The notes under the pieces are model-generated. The model was not told where the DNA came from. It searched no databases and saw nothing but the letters and a program-made list of their open reading frames with translations. From Sanderia malayensis (Eukaryota; Cnidaria; Scyphozoa; Semaeostomeae; Pelagiidae), in the NCBI GenBank assembly GCA_013076295.1, contig RQOL01000516.1:186001-250000 (forward strand): 64,000 nt of DNA, in the 5' to 3' direction. The position numbers were made by a program, and so were the translations under genes. This document shows, piece after piece, positions 1 to 12,412 of the stretch (the first letter of the stretch is position 1; every line of letters begins with the position of its first letter).

Positions 1-194
1 TTTTTCCTACCTTGCCACTCGTCACTTTTGATGATTTCGCAATTTTGATGCAATTTTTCAAACTCTTTCAATTTCCATCAAATTTTGTGGAAAGTACAAA
101 TTTGGTGTGCTGAAACTCAATATGAAACTGCATTTTGAAATTTGCATGTTTTTGGGGCATACAACGGGGTATAAGGGGGCAACATGCAAATTTT

Positions 195-330
195 CAAACT
201 CGTTCAATTTGTATCAAGTTTAGTGGAAAGTACAACTTTGGTGTGTTGAATTTGAACGTGAAACTGGTTTGTGAAATTTTCATGTTTTGAGGGCATACAA
301 GGTTGTAAGAGGGGGCAATATGCAATTTTT
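195..330 (+). repeat. A monomer, reference copy (136 bp)
   Basis: The step from CAAACTC at 195 to CAAACTC at 331 is 136 bp, and the same step (within 1 bp) separates 425, 561 and 696. In order, a monomer holds the CAAACTCGTTCAATTTG core, a CATCAAATTTTGTGGAAAGT segment, GGTGTGCTGAATTTGAAC, a CATGAAA/TTTCATG dyad, then GAGGGCATACAAGG and a purine run ending GGGGGCAATATG. One neighbour (331-424) is truncated to 94 bp by loss of the GAGGGCATAC to GCAATATG tail. Confidence 0.93.
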
Positions 331-390
331 CAAACTCTTTCAATTTGCATCAAATTTTGTGGAAAGTGCAATCTTGGTGTGCTAAGTTTG

Positions 391-422
391 AACATGAAAC
401 TGGTTTTTGAAAGTTTCATGTT
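391..422 (+). other. 9-bp inverted repeat in an A monomer
   Basis: AACATGAAA (391-399) and TTTCATGTT (414-422) are perfect reverse complements separated by 14 nt. The same dyad with the same 14-nt loop is at 2906-2914/2929-2937 and in other canonical A monomers. Some monomers have lost it by substitution in the right arm (GCCATG in place of TTCATG near 508). It could form a short hairpin or cruciform. Confidence 0.85.
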
Positions 423-560
423 TTCAAACTCTTTCAATTTGCATCAAATTTTGTGGAAAGTACAGATTTGGTGTGCTGAATTTGAACATGAAACAGGTTT
501 TTGAAATTGCCATGTTTTGAGGGCATAAAACGGCGCAAAAAAGGGGAATATCCAATTTTT

Positions 561-695
561 CACACTCTTTCAATTTGCATCAAATTTGTTGAAAATACAA
601 TTTCGGTGTTATGAAATTAAATATTTAACTTGTTTTTTAAACTCTTTATGCTTTTGGGGAATAGGACGGTGTAGAAGGGGGAATATGCAAAATTT
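561..695 (+). repeat. A-alt monomer (TTAAATATTTAA subtype)
   Basis: This subtype keeps the A core but has GTTGAAAATACAATTTCGG in the middle, followed by TTATGAAATTAAATATTTAA, and a tail with GGGGAATAGGACGGTGTAG in place of GAGGGCATACAAGG. It is 135 bp. It recurs next to canonical A monomers, for example near 4140, 7965, 10045, 18850, 20975 and 26630. It is therefore a stable second monomer class, not a damaged copy. Confidence 0.88.
617..628. other. 12-bp perfect palindrome TTAAATATTTAA
   Basis: TTAAATATTTAA is its own reverse complement. It occurs once in each intact A-alt monomer and is absent from canonical A monomers, so it marks the subtype. Confidence 0.9.
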
Positions 696-2636
696 CAAAC
701 TCGTACAATTTGCATCAAATTTGGTGGAAAGTACAAATTTGGTGTGCTGAATTTGAGCATGAAGCTGGTTTTTGAATTTTTCATGTTTTCAGGGCATACC
801 AGGTTGTAAAAGGGGGCAATATGCAATTTTTCAAACTCGTTCAATTTGTATCAAATTTCGTTGAAAATAAAATTTCGGTGTTATGAAATTAAATATTTAA
901 TTTGTTTTTTGAACTCTTTATGCTTTGGGGGAATAGGACGGTGTAGAAGGGGAATATGCAAATTTTCAAACTCCTTCAATTTGTATCAAATTTTGTGGAA
1001 AGTACAAATTTGGTGTGCTGAAATTGAACATGGAGCAAGTTTTTGAAATTTTCATGTTTTGAGGGCATACAAGGTTTTAAAAAGGGGCAATATGCAATTT
1101 TCAAACTCCTTCAATTTGTATCAAATTTTGTGGAAAGTAGAATTTTCGTATGATGACTTCCTACTTTTGCTGACTTCCCACGTTTTCCTGACTTCCCATT
1201 TTCCATTTTTGATAACTTCCCACTTCTGATGATTTCCCACTTTTTCCTGCCTTCCCATTCTTCACTTTTGATGACTTCCCACTTTTGATGCAATTTTTCA
1301 AACTCTTTCAATTTGCATCAAATGTGAAGGTGCAAATTGGGTGTGCTGAATTTGAACATAAAACAGGTTTTTGAAATTGTCATGCTTTGAGGGCATAAAA
1401 CGGCGCAAAAAAGGGGAATATCCAATTTTTCAGACTCTTTCAATTTGCATCAAATTTCGTTGAAAATACAATTTCGGTGTTATGAAATTAAATATTTAAC
1501 TTGTTTTTTGAACTCTTTATGCTTTAGGGGAATAGGACGGTGTAGAAGGGGGAATATGCAAATTTTCAAGCTCCTTCAATTTGAATCAAATTTTGTGGAA
1601 AGTACAAATATGGTGTGCTGAATTTGAACATGAAGCTGGTTTTTGAAATTTTCATGTTTTGAGGGCATACAAGGTTGTAAAAGGGGGCAATATGCAATTT
1701 TTCAAACTCGTTCAATTTGTATTAAATTTTGCGGAAAGTACAATTTTTGTATGATGACTTCCTACTCTTGCTGACTTCCCACGTTTTCCTGACTTCCCAT
1801 TTTCCATTTTTGATAACTTCCCACTTCTGATGATTTCCTAATTTTTCCTGCCTTCCCATTCTTCACTTTTGATGACTTCCCAACTTTTTCAAACTTCTCC
1901 AATCCGTATCAAATTTTGTGGAAAGTACACATTTGGTGTGCTGAAATCGAATATGAAGTTGGTTTCTGAAACTTTCTTGTTTTGAGGGCATAAAACGGAG
2001 TAAAAAAGGGCAATATGCATTTTTTGAAAATCGTTGAATTTGCATCAAATTTTGTGTAAAGTACAGGTTTTCTGTGCTGAATTAGAATATGAAACTGGTC
2101 TTTGAAATTTTAATCTTTTGAGGGCATAAAACGTGCTAAAAGGGGCAATATGCAATTTTTCAAGCTCGTTCAACTTGAATCAAATATTGTGGAAAGTGCA
2201 TTTTCGGTGTGCTGAAATTGAGTATGAAACTTGTTTTTTGAAATTTTAATGTTTTGGGGAATGAGACGGGGTAGTAGAAGCGGGCAATATGCAATTTTCA
2301 AACCCGTTCAATTTGTATCAAATTTTGTGGAAAGTACAATTTTGGTATGATGACTTCCCACTTCTTATGACTTCCCACTTTTGAATACTTCCCACATTTT
2401 CCTGACTTCGCACTTCCCAATATTGATGACTTCCCACTTTTGATGCAATTTTTCAAACTCGTTCGACTTGCATCAAATTTGGCGAAAAGTACAGTTTTGG
2501 TGTGCTGAATTTGAATATGAAACTTGTTTTTGAAATTTGTATATTTTGAGGGCATACAACAGGGTAAAACGAAGCAATATCCAATTTTTCAAACTCGTTC
2601 AATGTGTATCTATATTTGTGGAAAGTACAATTTTGG

Positions 2637-2836
2637 TATGATGACTTCCAGCTTTTGCTGATTTCCCACTTTTTCTCGACTTCCCACTTCCCACTTTTGT
2701 TGGCTTCCCACTTCTGATGACTTCCCACTTTTCCCTACCTTCCCACTCGTCACTTTTGATGGCTTCCCACTTCTGATGACTTCCCACTTTTCCCTGTCTT
2801 CCCACTCTTCCCTTTAGGTGATTTCGCAATTTTGAT
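2637..2836 (+). repeat. Long B block (17-18 bp minisatellite)
   Basis: About 200 bp of CTTCCCAC steps: GATGACTTCC, GATTTCCCACTTTTTC, doubled CTTCCCACTTCCCAC, and a duplicated CTTCTGATGACTTCCCAC segment. It enters from an A monomer at TTTTGGTATGATGAC and leaves into the next A core at TTGATGCAATTTTTC. Copies lie near 7095-7297, 11792-11992 and 36047-36247. On the minus strand all three frames are open, giving Gly-Lys-Ser and Trp-Glu-Val rich peptides without biological meaning that I can support. Confidence 0.88.
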
Positions 2837-3256
2837 GCAATTTTTCAAACTCTTTCAATTTGCATCAAATTTTGTGGAAAATACAAATTTGGTGTGTTGA
2901 ATTTGAACATGAAACTAGTTTCTGAAATTTTCATGTTTTGAGGGCATAAAAGGGAGTAAAAGGGGGCAACATGCAAATTTTCAAACTCGTTCAATTGGTA
3001 TCAAATTTTGTCGAAAGTACACGTTTGGTGTGCTGAATTTGAACATGAAGCTTGTTTTTGAAATTGTCATGTTTTGAGGGCATACAAGGTTGTAAGAGGG
3101 GGCAATATGCAATTTTTCAAACTCGTTCAATTTGTATCAAATTTTGTGGAAAGTACAAATTTGGTATGATGACTTTCTTCTTTTGCTGACTTCCCACGTT
3201 TTCTTGACTTCCCATTTTCCATTTTTGATAACTTCCCACTTCTGATGACTTCCCAC

Positions 3257-4497
3257 TTTTTCCTACCTTCCCACTCGTCACTTTTGATGATTTCGCAATT
3301 TTGATGCAATTTTTCAAACTCTTTCAATTTCCATCAAATTTTGTGGAAAGTACAAATTTGGTGTGCTGAAATTCAATATGAAACTGCATTTTGAAATTTG
3401 CATGTTTTTGGGGCATACAACGGGGTATAAGGGGGCAACATGCAAATTTTCAAACTCGTTCAATTTGTATCAAGTTTAGTGGAAAGTACAACTTTGGTGT
3501 GTTGAATTTGAACGTGAAACTGGTTTGTGAAATTTTCATGTTTTGAGGGCATACAAGGTTGTAAGAGGGGACAATATGCAATTTTTCAAACTCTTTCAAT
3601 TTGCATCAAATTTTGGGGAAAGTGCAATCTTGGTGTGCTAAGTTTGAACATGAAACTGGTTTTTGAAAGTTTCATGTTTTCAAACTCTTTCAATTTGCAT
3701 CAAATTTTGTGGAAAGTACAGATTTGGTGTGCTGAATTTGAACATGAAACAGGTTTTTGAAATTGCCATGTTTTGAGGGCATAAAACGGCGCAAAAAAGG
3801 GGAATATCCAATTTTTCACACTCTTTCAATTTGCATCAAATTTGTTGAAAATACAATTTCGGTGTTATGAAATTAAATATTTAACTTGTTTTTTAAACTC
3901 TTTATGCTTTGGGGGAATAGGACGGTGTAGAAGGGGGAATATGCAAAATTTCAAACTCGTACAATTTGCATCAAATTTGGTGGAAAGTACAAATTTGGTG
4001 TGCTGAATTTGAGCATGAAGCTGGTTTTTGAATTTTTCATGTTTTCAGGGCATACCAGGTTGTAAAAGGGGGCAATATGCAATTTTTCAAACTCGTTCAA
4101 TTTGTATCAAATTTCGTTGAAAATAAAATTTCGGTGTTATGAAATTAAATATTTAATTTGTTTTTTGAACTCTTTATGCTTTGGGGGAATAGGACGGTGT
4201 AGAAGGGGAATATGCAAATTTTCAAACTCCTTCAATTTGTATCAAATTTTGTGGAAAGTACAAATTTGGTGTGCTGAAATTGAACATGGAGCAAGTTTTT
4301 GAAATTTTCATGTTTTGAGGGCATACAAGGTTTTAAAAAGGGGCAATATGCAATTTTTCAAACTCCTTCAATTTGTATCAAATTTTGTGGAAAGTAGAAT
4401 TTTCGTATGATGACTTCCTACTTTTGCTGACTTCCCACGTTTTCCTGACTTCCCATTTTCCATTTTTGATAACTTCCCACTTCTGATGACTTCCCAC
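3257..4497 (+). repeat. L-type unit, shortened to 1.24 kb
   Basis: It matches 1-1140 at offset 3256. Inside the B block near 4480 it then switches to the B/A junction that begins the next unit (TTCCTACCTTCCCACTCGTC). The 2.0 kb that follow in copy 1 are missing. The break lies within B, the module with the shortest internal repeat, as expected for unequal exchange. Confidence 0.85.
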
Positions 4498-5332
4498 TTT
4501 TTCCTACCTTCCCACTCGTCACTTTTGATGATTTCGCAATTTTGATGCAATTTTTCAAACTCTTTCAATTTCCATCAAATTTTGTGGAAAGTACAAATTT
4601 GGTGTGCTGAAATTCAATATGAAACTGCATTTTGAAATTTGCATGTTTTTGGGGCATACAACGGGGTATAAGGGGGCAACATGCAAATTTTCAAACTCGT
4701 TCAATTTGTATCAAGTTTAGTGGAAAGTACAACTTTGGTGTGTTGAATTTGAACGTGAAACTGGTTTGTGAAATTTTCATGTTTTGAGGGCATACAAGGT
4801 TGTAAGAGGGGGCAATATGCAATTTTTCAAACTCTTTCAATTTGCATCAAATTTTGTGGAAAGTGCAATCTTGGTGTGCTAAGTTTGAACATGAAACTGG
4901 TTTTTGAAAGTTTCATGTTTTCAAACTCTTTCAATTTGCATCAAATTTTGTGGAAAAGACAGATTTGGTGTGCTGAATTTGAACATGAAACTAGTTTCTG
5001 AAATTTTCATGTTTTGAGGGCATAAAAGGGAGTAAAAGGGGGCAACATGCAAATTTTCAAACTCGTTCAATTGGTATCAAATTTTGTCGAAAGTACACGT
5101 TTGGTGTGCTGAATTTGAACATGAAGCTTGTTTTTGAAACTGTCATGTTTTGAGGGCATACAAGGTTGTAAGAGGGGGCAATATGCAATTTTTCAAACTC
5201 GTTCAATTTGTATCAAATTTTGTGGAAAGTACAAATTTGGTATGATGACTTTCTTCTTTTGCTGACTTCCCACGTTTTCTTGACTTCCCATTTTCCATTT
5301 TTGATAACTTCCCACTTCTGATGACTTCCCAC
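4498..5332 (+). repeat. L-type unit, 835 bp
   Basis: It begins like unit L. After the TGGAAAAGACAG variant near 4952 it jumps to the part of L that lies at 2909-3256 in copy 1 (GAAACTAGTTTCTG). It recurs with the same junction, including the GAAAAGACAG variant, at 8322-9156 (offset 3824). The 835-bp form is therefore itself duplicated. Confidence 0.85.
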
Positions 5333-8321
5333 TTTTTCCTACCTTCCCACTCGTCACTTTTGATGATTTCGCAATTTTGATGCAATTTTTCAAACTCTTT
5401 CAATTTCCATCAAATTTTGTGGAAAGTACAAATTTGGTGTGCTGAAATTCAATATGAAACTGCATTTTGAAATTTGCATGTTTTTGGGGCATACAACGGG
5501 GTATAAGGGGGCAACATGCAAATTTTCAAACTCGTTCAATTTGTATCAAGTTTAGTGGAAAGTACAACTTTGGTGTGTTGAATTTGAACGTGAAACTGGT
5601 TTGTGAAATTTTCATGTTTTGAGGGCATACAAGGTTGTAAGAGGGGGCAATATGCAATTTTTCAAACTCTTTCAATTTGCATCAAATTTTGTGGAAAGTG
5701 CAATCTTGGTGTGCTAAGTTTGAACATGAAACTGGTTTTTGAAAGTTTCATGTTTTCAAACTCTTTCAATTTGCATCAAATTTTGTGGAAAGTACAGATT
5801 TGGTGTGCTGAATTTGAACATGAAACAGGTTTTTGAAATTGCCATGTTTTGAGGGCATAAAACGGCGCAAAAAAGGGGAATATCCAATTTTTCACACTCT
5901 TTCAATTTGCATCAAATTTGTTGAAAATACAATTTCGGTGTTATGAAATTAAATATTTAACTTGTTTTTTAAACTCTTTATGCTTTTGGGGAATAGGACG
6001 GTGTAGAAGGGGGAATATGCAAAATTTGAAACTCGTACAATTTGCATCAAATTTGGTGGAAAGTACAAATTTGGTGTGCTGAATTTGAGCATGAAGCTGG
6101 TTTTTGAATTTTTCATGTTTTCAGGGCATACCAGGTTGTAAAAGGGGGCAATATGCAATTTTTCAAACTCGTTCAATTTGTATTAAATTTTGCGGAAAGT
6201 ACAATTTTTGTATGATGACTTCCTACTCTTGCTGACTTCCCTCGTTTTCCTGACTTCCCATTTTCCATTTTTGATAACTTCCCACTTCTGATGATTTCCT
6301 AATTTTTCCTGCCTTCCCATTCTTCACTTTTGATGACTTCCCAACTTTTTCAAACTTCTCCAATCCGTATCAAATTTTGTGGAAAGTACACATTTGGTGT
6401 GCTGAAATCGAATATGAAGTTGGTTTCTGAAACTTTCTTGTTTTGAGGGCATAAAACGGAGTAAAAAAGGGCAATATGCATTTTTTGAAAATCGTTGAAT
6501 TTGCATCAAATTTTGTGTAAAGTACAGGTTTTCTGTGCTGAATTAGAATATGAAACTGGTCTTTGAAATTTTAATCTTTTGAGGGCATAAAACGTGCTAA
6601 AAGGGGCAATATGCAATTTTTCAAGCTCGTTCAACTTGAATCAAATATTGTGGAAAGTGCATTTTCGGTGTGCTGAAATTGAGTATGAAACTTGTTTTTT
6701 GAAATTTTAATGTTTTGGGGAATGAGACGGGGTAGTAGAAGCGGGCAATATGCAATTTTCAAACCCGTTCAATTTGTATCAAATTTTGTGGAAAGTACAA
6801 TTTTGGTATGATGACTTCCCACTTCTTATGACTTCCCACTTTTGAATACTTCCCACATTTTCCTGACTTCGCACTTCCCAATATTGATGACTTCCCACTT
6901 TTGATGCAATTTTTCAAACTCGTTCGACTTGCATCAAATTTGGCGAAAAGTACAGTTTTGGTGTGCTGAATTTGAATATGAAACTTGTTTTTGAAATTTG
7001 TATATTTTGAGGGCATACAACAGGGTAAAACGAAGCAATATCCAATTTTTCAAACTCGTTCAATGTGTATCTATATTTGTGGAAAGTACAATTTTGGTAT
7101 GATGACTTCCAACTTTTGCTGATTTCCCACTTTTTCTCGACTTCCCACTTCCCACTTTTGTTGGCTTCCCACTTCTGATGACTTCCCACTTTTCCCTACC
7201 TTCCCACTCGTCACTTTTGATGGCTTCCCACTTCTGATGACTTCCCACTTTTCCCTGTCTTCCCACTCTTCCCTTTAGGTGATTTCGCAATTTTGATGCA
7301 ATTTTTCAAACTCTTTCAATTTGCATCAAATTTTGTGGAAAATACAAATTTGGTGTGTTGAATTTGAACATGAAACTAGTTTCTGAAATTTTCATGTTTT
7401 GAGGGCATAAAAGGGAGTAAAAGGGGGCAACATGCAAATTTTCAAACTCGTTCAATTGGTATCAAATTTTGTCGAAAGTACACGTTTGGTGTGCTGAATT
7501 TGAACATGAAGCTTGTTTTTGAAATTGTCATGTTTTGAGGGCATACAAGGTTGTAAGAGGGGGCAATATGCAATTTTTCAAACTCGTTCAATTTGTATCA
7601 AATTTTGTGGAAAGTACAAATTTGGTATGATGACTTTCTTCTTTTGCTGACTTCCCACGTTTTCTTGACTTCCCATTTTCCATTTTTGATAACTTCCCAC
7701 TTCTGACGACTTCCCACTTTTTCCTACCTTCCCACTCGTCACTTTTGATGATTTCGCAATTTTGATGCAATTTTTCAAACTCTTTCAATTTGAATCAAAT
7801 TTTGTGGAAAGTACAGATTTGGTGTGCTGAATTTGAACATGAAACAGGTTTTTGAAATTGCCATGTTTTGAGGGCATAAAACGGCGCAAAAAAGGGGAAT
7901 ATCCAATTTTTCACACTCTTTCAATTTGCATCAAATTTGTTGAAAATACAATTTCGGTGTTATGAAATTAAATATTTAACTTGTTTTTTAAACTCTTTAT
8001 GCTTTGGGGGAATAGGACGGTGTAGAAGGGGGAATATGCAAATTTTCAAACTCGTACAATTTGCATCAAATTTGGTGGAAAGTACAAATTTGGTGTGCTG
8101 AATTTGAGCATGAAGCTGGTTTTTGAATTTTTCATGTTTTCAGGGCATACCAGGTTGTAAAAGGGGGCAATATGCAATTTTTCAAACTCGTTCAATTTGT
8201 ATCAAATTTTGTGGAAAATAGAATTTTCGTATGATGACTTCCTACTTTTGCTGACTTTCCACGTTTTCCTGACTTCCCATTTTCCATTTTTGATAACTTC
8301 CCACTTCTGATGACTTCCCAC
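5333..8321 (+). repeat. L-type unit, 2.99 kb
   Basis: 5333-6170 matches 3257-4094. From about 6180 to 7790 it matches 1719-3329 at offset 4461. It then returns to A and A-alt monomers like those near 3712-4112. It is about 267 bp shorter than L, close to two A monomers. B blocks are near 6210-6345, 6810-6905, 7100-7290 and 7630-7750. Confidence 0.85.
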
Positions 8322-9156
8322 TTTTTCCTACCTTCCCACTCGTCACTTTTGATGATTTCGCAATTTTGATGCAATTTTTCAAACTCTTTCAATTTCCATC
8401 AAATTTTGTGGAAAGTACAAATTTGGTGTGCTGAAATTCAATATGAAACTGCATTTTGAAATTTGCATGTTTTTGGGGCATACAACGGGGTATAAGGGGG
8501 CAACATGCAAATTTTCAAACTCGTTCAATTTGTATCAAGTTTAGTGGAAAGTACAACTTTGGTGTGTTGAATTTGAACGTGAAACTGGTTTGTGAAATTT
8601 TCATGTTTTGAGGGCATACAAGGTTGTAAGAGGGGGCAATATGCAATTTTTCAAACTCTTTCAATTTGCATCAAATTTTGTGGAAAGTGCAATCTTGGTG
8701 TGCTAAGTTTGAACATGAAACTGGTTTTTGAAAGTTTCATGTTTTCAAACTCTTTCAATTTGCATCAAATTTTGTGGAAAAGACAGATTTGGTGTGCTGA
8801 ATTTGAACATGAAACTAGTTTCTGAAATTTTCATGTTTTGAGGGCATAAAAGGGAGTAAAAGGGGGCAACATGCAAATTTTCAAACTCGTTCAATTGGTA
8901 TCAAATTTTGTCGAAAGTACACGTTTGGTGTGCTGAATTTGAACATGAAGCTTGTTTTTGAAACTGTCATGTTTTGAGGGCATACAAGGTTGTAAGAGGG
9001 GGCAATATGCAATTTTTCAAACTCTTTCAATTTGTATCAAATTTTGTGGAAAGTACAAATTTGGTATGATGACTTTCTTCTTTTGCTGACTTCCCACGTT
9101 TTCTTGACTTCCCATTTTCCATTTTTGATAACTTCCCACTTCTGATGACTTCCCAC
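8322..9156 (+). repeat. L-type unit, 835 bp, second copy
   Basis: It is the counterpart of 4498-5332 at offset 3824 and carries the same internal junction after TGGAAAAGACAG (near 8776). It differs by scattered single bases such as AACTCTTTCAATTTG in place of AACTCGTTCAATTTG near 9020. Confidence 0.85.
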
Positions 9157-12100
9157 TTTTTCCTACCTTCCCACTCGTCACTTTTAATGATTTCGCAATT
9201 TTGATGCAATTTTTCAAACTCTTTCAATTTCCATCAAATTTTGTGGAAAGTACAAATTTGGTGTGCTGAAATTCAATATGAAACTGCATTTTGAAATTTG
9301 CATGTTTTTGGGGCATACAACGGGGTATAAGGGGGCAACATGCAAATTTTCAAACTCGTTCAATTTGTATCAAGTTTAGTGGAAAGTACAACTTTGGTGT
9401 GTTGAATTTGAACGTGAAACTGGTTTGTGAAATTTTCATGTTTTGAGGGCATACAAGGTTGTAAGAGGGGCAATATGCAATTTTTCAAACTCTTTCAATT
9501 TGCATCAAATTTTGTGGAAAGTGCAATCTTGGTGTGCTAAGTTTGAACATGAAACTGGTTTTTGAAAGTTTCATGTTTTCAAACTCTTTCAATTTGCATC
9601 AAATTTTGTGGAAAGAACAGATTTGGTGTGCTGAATTTGAACATGAAACAGGTTTTTGAAATTGCCATGTTTTGAGGGCATAAAACGGCGCAAAAAAGGG
9701 GAATATCCAATTTTTCACACTCTTTCAATTTGCATCAAATTTGTTGAAAATACAATTTCGGTGTTATGAAATTAAATATTTAACTTGTTTTTTAAACTCT
9801 TTATGCTTTTGGGGAATAGGACGGTGTAGAAGGGGGAATATGCAAAATTTCAAACTCGTACAATTTGCATCAAATTTGGTGGAAAGTACAAATTTGGTGT
9901 GCTGAATTTGAGCATGAAGCTGGTTTTTGAATTTTTCATGTTTTCAGGGCATACCAGGTTGTAAAAGGGGGCAATATGCAATTTTTCAAACTCGTTCAAT
10001 TTGTATCAAATTTCGTTGAAAATAAAATTTCGGTGTTATGAAATTAAATATTTAACTTGTTTTTTGAACTCTTTATGCTTTGGGGGAATAGGACGGTGTA
10101 GAAGGGGAATATGCAAATTTTCAAACTCCTTCAATTTGTATCAAATTTTGTGGAAAGTACAAATTTGGTGTGCTGAAATTGAACATGAAGCAAGTTTTTG
10201 AAATTTTCATGTTTTGAGGGCATACAAGGTTTTAAAAAGGGGCAATATGCAATTTTTCAAACTCCTTCAATTTGTATCAAATTTTGTGGAAAGTAGAATT
10301 TTCGTATGATGACTTCCTACTTTTGCTGACTTCCCACGTTTTCCTGACTTCCCATTTTCCATTTTTGATAACTTCCCACTTCTGATGATTTCCCACTTTT
10401 TCCTGCCTTCCCATTCTTCACTTTTGATGACTTCCCACTTTTGATGCAATTTTTCAAACTCTTTCAATTTGCATCAAATGTGAAGGTGCAAATTGGGTGT
10501 GCTGAATTTGAACATGAAACAGGTTTTTGAAATTGTCATGCTTTGAGGGCATAAAACGGCGCAAAAAAGGGGAATATCCAATTTTTCAGACTCTTTCAAG
10601 TTGCATCAAATTTCGTTAAAAATACAATTTCGGTGTTATGAAATTAAATATTTAACTTGTTTTTTGAACTCTTTATGCTTTAGGGGAATAGGACGGTGTA
10701 GAAGGGGGAATATGCAAATTTTCAAGCTCCTTCAATTTGAATCAAATTTTGTGGAAAGTACAAATTTGGTGTGCTGAATTTGAACATGAAGCTGGTTTTT
10801 GAAATTTTCATGTTTTGAGGGCATACAAGGTTGTAAAAGGGGGCAATATGCAATTTTTCAAACTCGTTCAATTTGTATTAAATTTTGCGGAAAGTACAAT
10901 TTTTGTATGATGACTTCCTACTCTTGCTGACTTCCCACGTTTTCCTGACTTCCCATTTTCCATTTTTGATAACTTCCCACTTCTGATGATTTCCTAATTT
11001 TTCCTGCCTTCCCATTCTTCACTTTTGATGACTTCCCAACTTTTTCAAACTTCTCCAATCCGTATCAAATTTTGTGGAAAGTACACATTTGGTGTGCTGA
11101 AATCGAATATGAAGTTGGTTTCTGAAACTTTCTTGTTTTGAGGGCATAAAACGGAGTAAAAAAGGGCAATATGCATTTTTTGAAAATCGTTGAATTTGCA
11201 TCAAATTTTGTGTAAAGTACAGGTTTTCTGTGCTGAATTAGAATATGAAACTGGTCTTTGAAATTTTAATCTTTTGAGGGCATAAAACGTGCTAAAAGGG
11301 GCAATATGCAATTTTTCAAGCTCGTTCAACTTGAATCAAATATTGTGGAAAGTGCATTTTCGGTGTGCTGAAATTGAGTATGAAACTTGTTTTTTGAAAT
11401 TTTAATGTTTTGGGGAATGAGACGGGGTAGTAGAAGCGGGCAATATGAAATTTTCAAACCCGTTCAATTTGTATCAAATTTTGTGGAAAGTACAATTTTG
11501 GTATGATGACTTCCCACTTCTTATGACTTCCCACTTTTGAATACTTCCCACATTTTCCTGACTTCGCACTTCCCAATATTGATGACTTCCCACTTTTGAT
11601 GCAATTTTTCAAACTCGTTCGACTTGCATCAAATTTGGCGAAAAGTACAGTTTTGGTGTGCTGAATTTGAATATGAAACTTGTTTTTGAAATTTGTATAT
11701 TTTGAGGGCATACAACAGGGTAAAACGAAGCAATATCCAATTTTTCAAACTCCTTCAATGTGTATCTATATTTGTGGAAAGTACAATTTTGGTATGATGA
11801 CTTCCAGCTTTTGCTGATTTCCCACTTTTTCTCGACTTCCCACTTCCCACTTTTGTTGGCTTCCCACTTCTGATGACTTCCCACTTTTCCCTACCTTCCC
11901 ACTCGTCACTTTTGATGGCTTCCCACTTCTGATGACTTCCCACTTTTCCCTGTCTTCCCACTCTTCCCTTTAGGTGATTTCGCAATTTTGATGCAATTTT
12001 TCAAACTCTTTCAATTTGCATCAAATTTTGTGGAAAATACAAATTTGGTGTGTTGAATTTGAACATGAAACTAGTTTCTGAAATTTTCATGTTTTGAGGG

Positions 12101-12412
12101 CATAAAAGGGAGTAAAAGGGGGCAACATGCAAATTTTCAAACTCGTTCAATTGGTATCAAATTTTGTCGAAAGTACACGTTTGGTGTGCTGAATTTGAAC
12201 ATGAAGCTTGTTTTTGAAATTGTCATGTTTTGAGGGCATACAAGGTTGTAAGAGGGGGCAATATGCAATTTTTCAAACTCGTTCAATTTGTATCAAATTT
12301 TGTGGAAAGTACAAATTTGGTATGATGACTTTCTTCTTTTGCTGACTTCCCACGTTTTCTTGACTTCCCATTTTCCATTTTTGATAACTTCCCACTTCTG
12401 ATGACTTCCCAC
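9157..12412 (+). repeat. 3.256-kb higher-order unit L, copy 2
   Basis: It matches copy 1 through its full length at offset 9156. All shared B-block positions line up (near 10310-10440, 10910-11040, 11505-11600, 11795-11985). Differences are sparse; one is a loss of a single G in the run near 9468, which breaks an open frame intact in the sister copies. That change also argues against the frame being a gene. Confidence 0.9.

Larger units (their letters stand above)
1..3256 (+). repeat. 3.256-kb higher-order unit L, copy 1
   Basis: The segment starts in a B block (TTCCTACCTT...CACTCGTCAC) and runs through about a dozen A and A-alt monomers and B blocks near 1150-1285, 1750-1885, 2350-2445 and 2637-2815. 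It recurs almost unchanged at 9157-12412 (offset 9156). Visible differences are few, for example GAACATGGAGC near 1025 against GAACATGAAGC near 10181. It is followed directly by a partial second unit at 3257, so this is a tandem higher-order repeat and not a chance grouping of monomers. Confidence 0.9.

Noticed and set aside
561..610. CENP-B box-like TTCGTTGAAAATAC in A-alt and related monomers
   Set aside because: Only the left TTCGTTG part resembles the box. The essential CGGG of the right half is absent at the required spacing.
2637..2836. Triplex-forming polypurine/polypyrimidine mirror repeat in B
   Set aside because: Each B step contains A and G on the pyrimidine strand (GATGA), so there is no uninterrupted mirror tract of the length needed.
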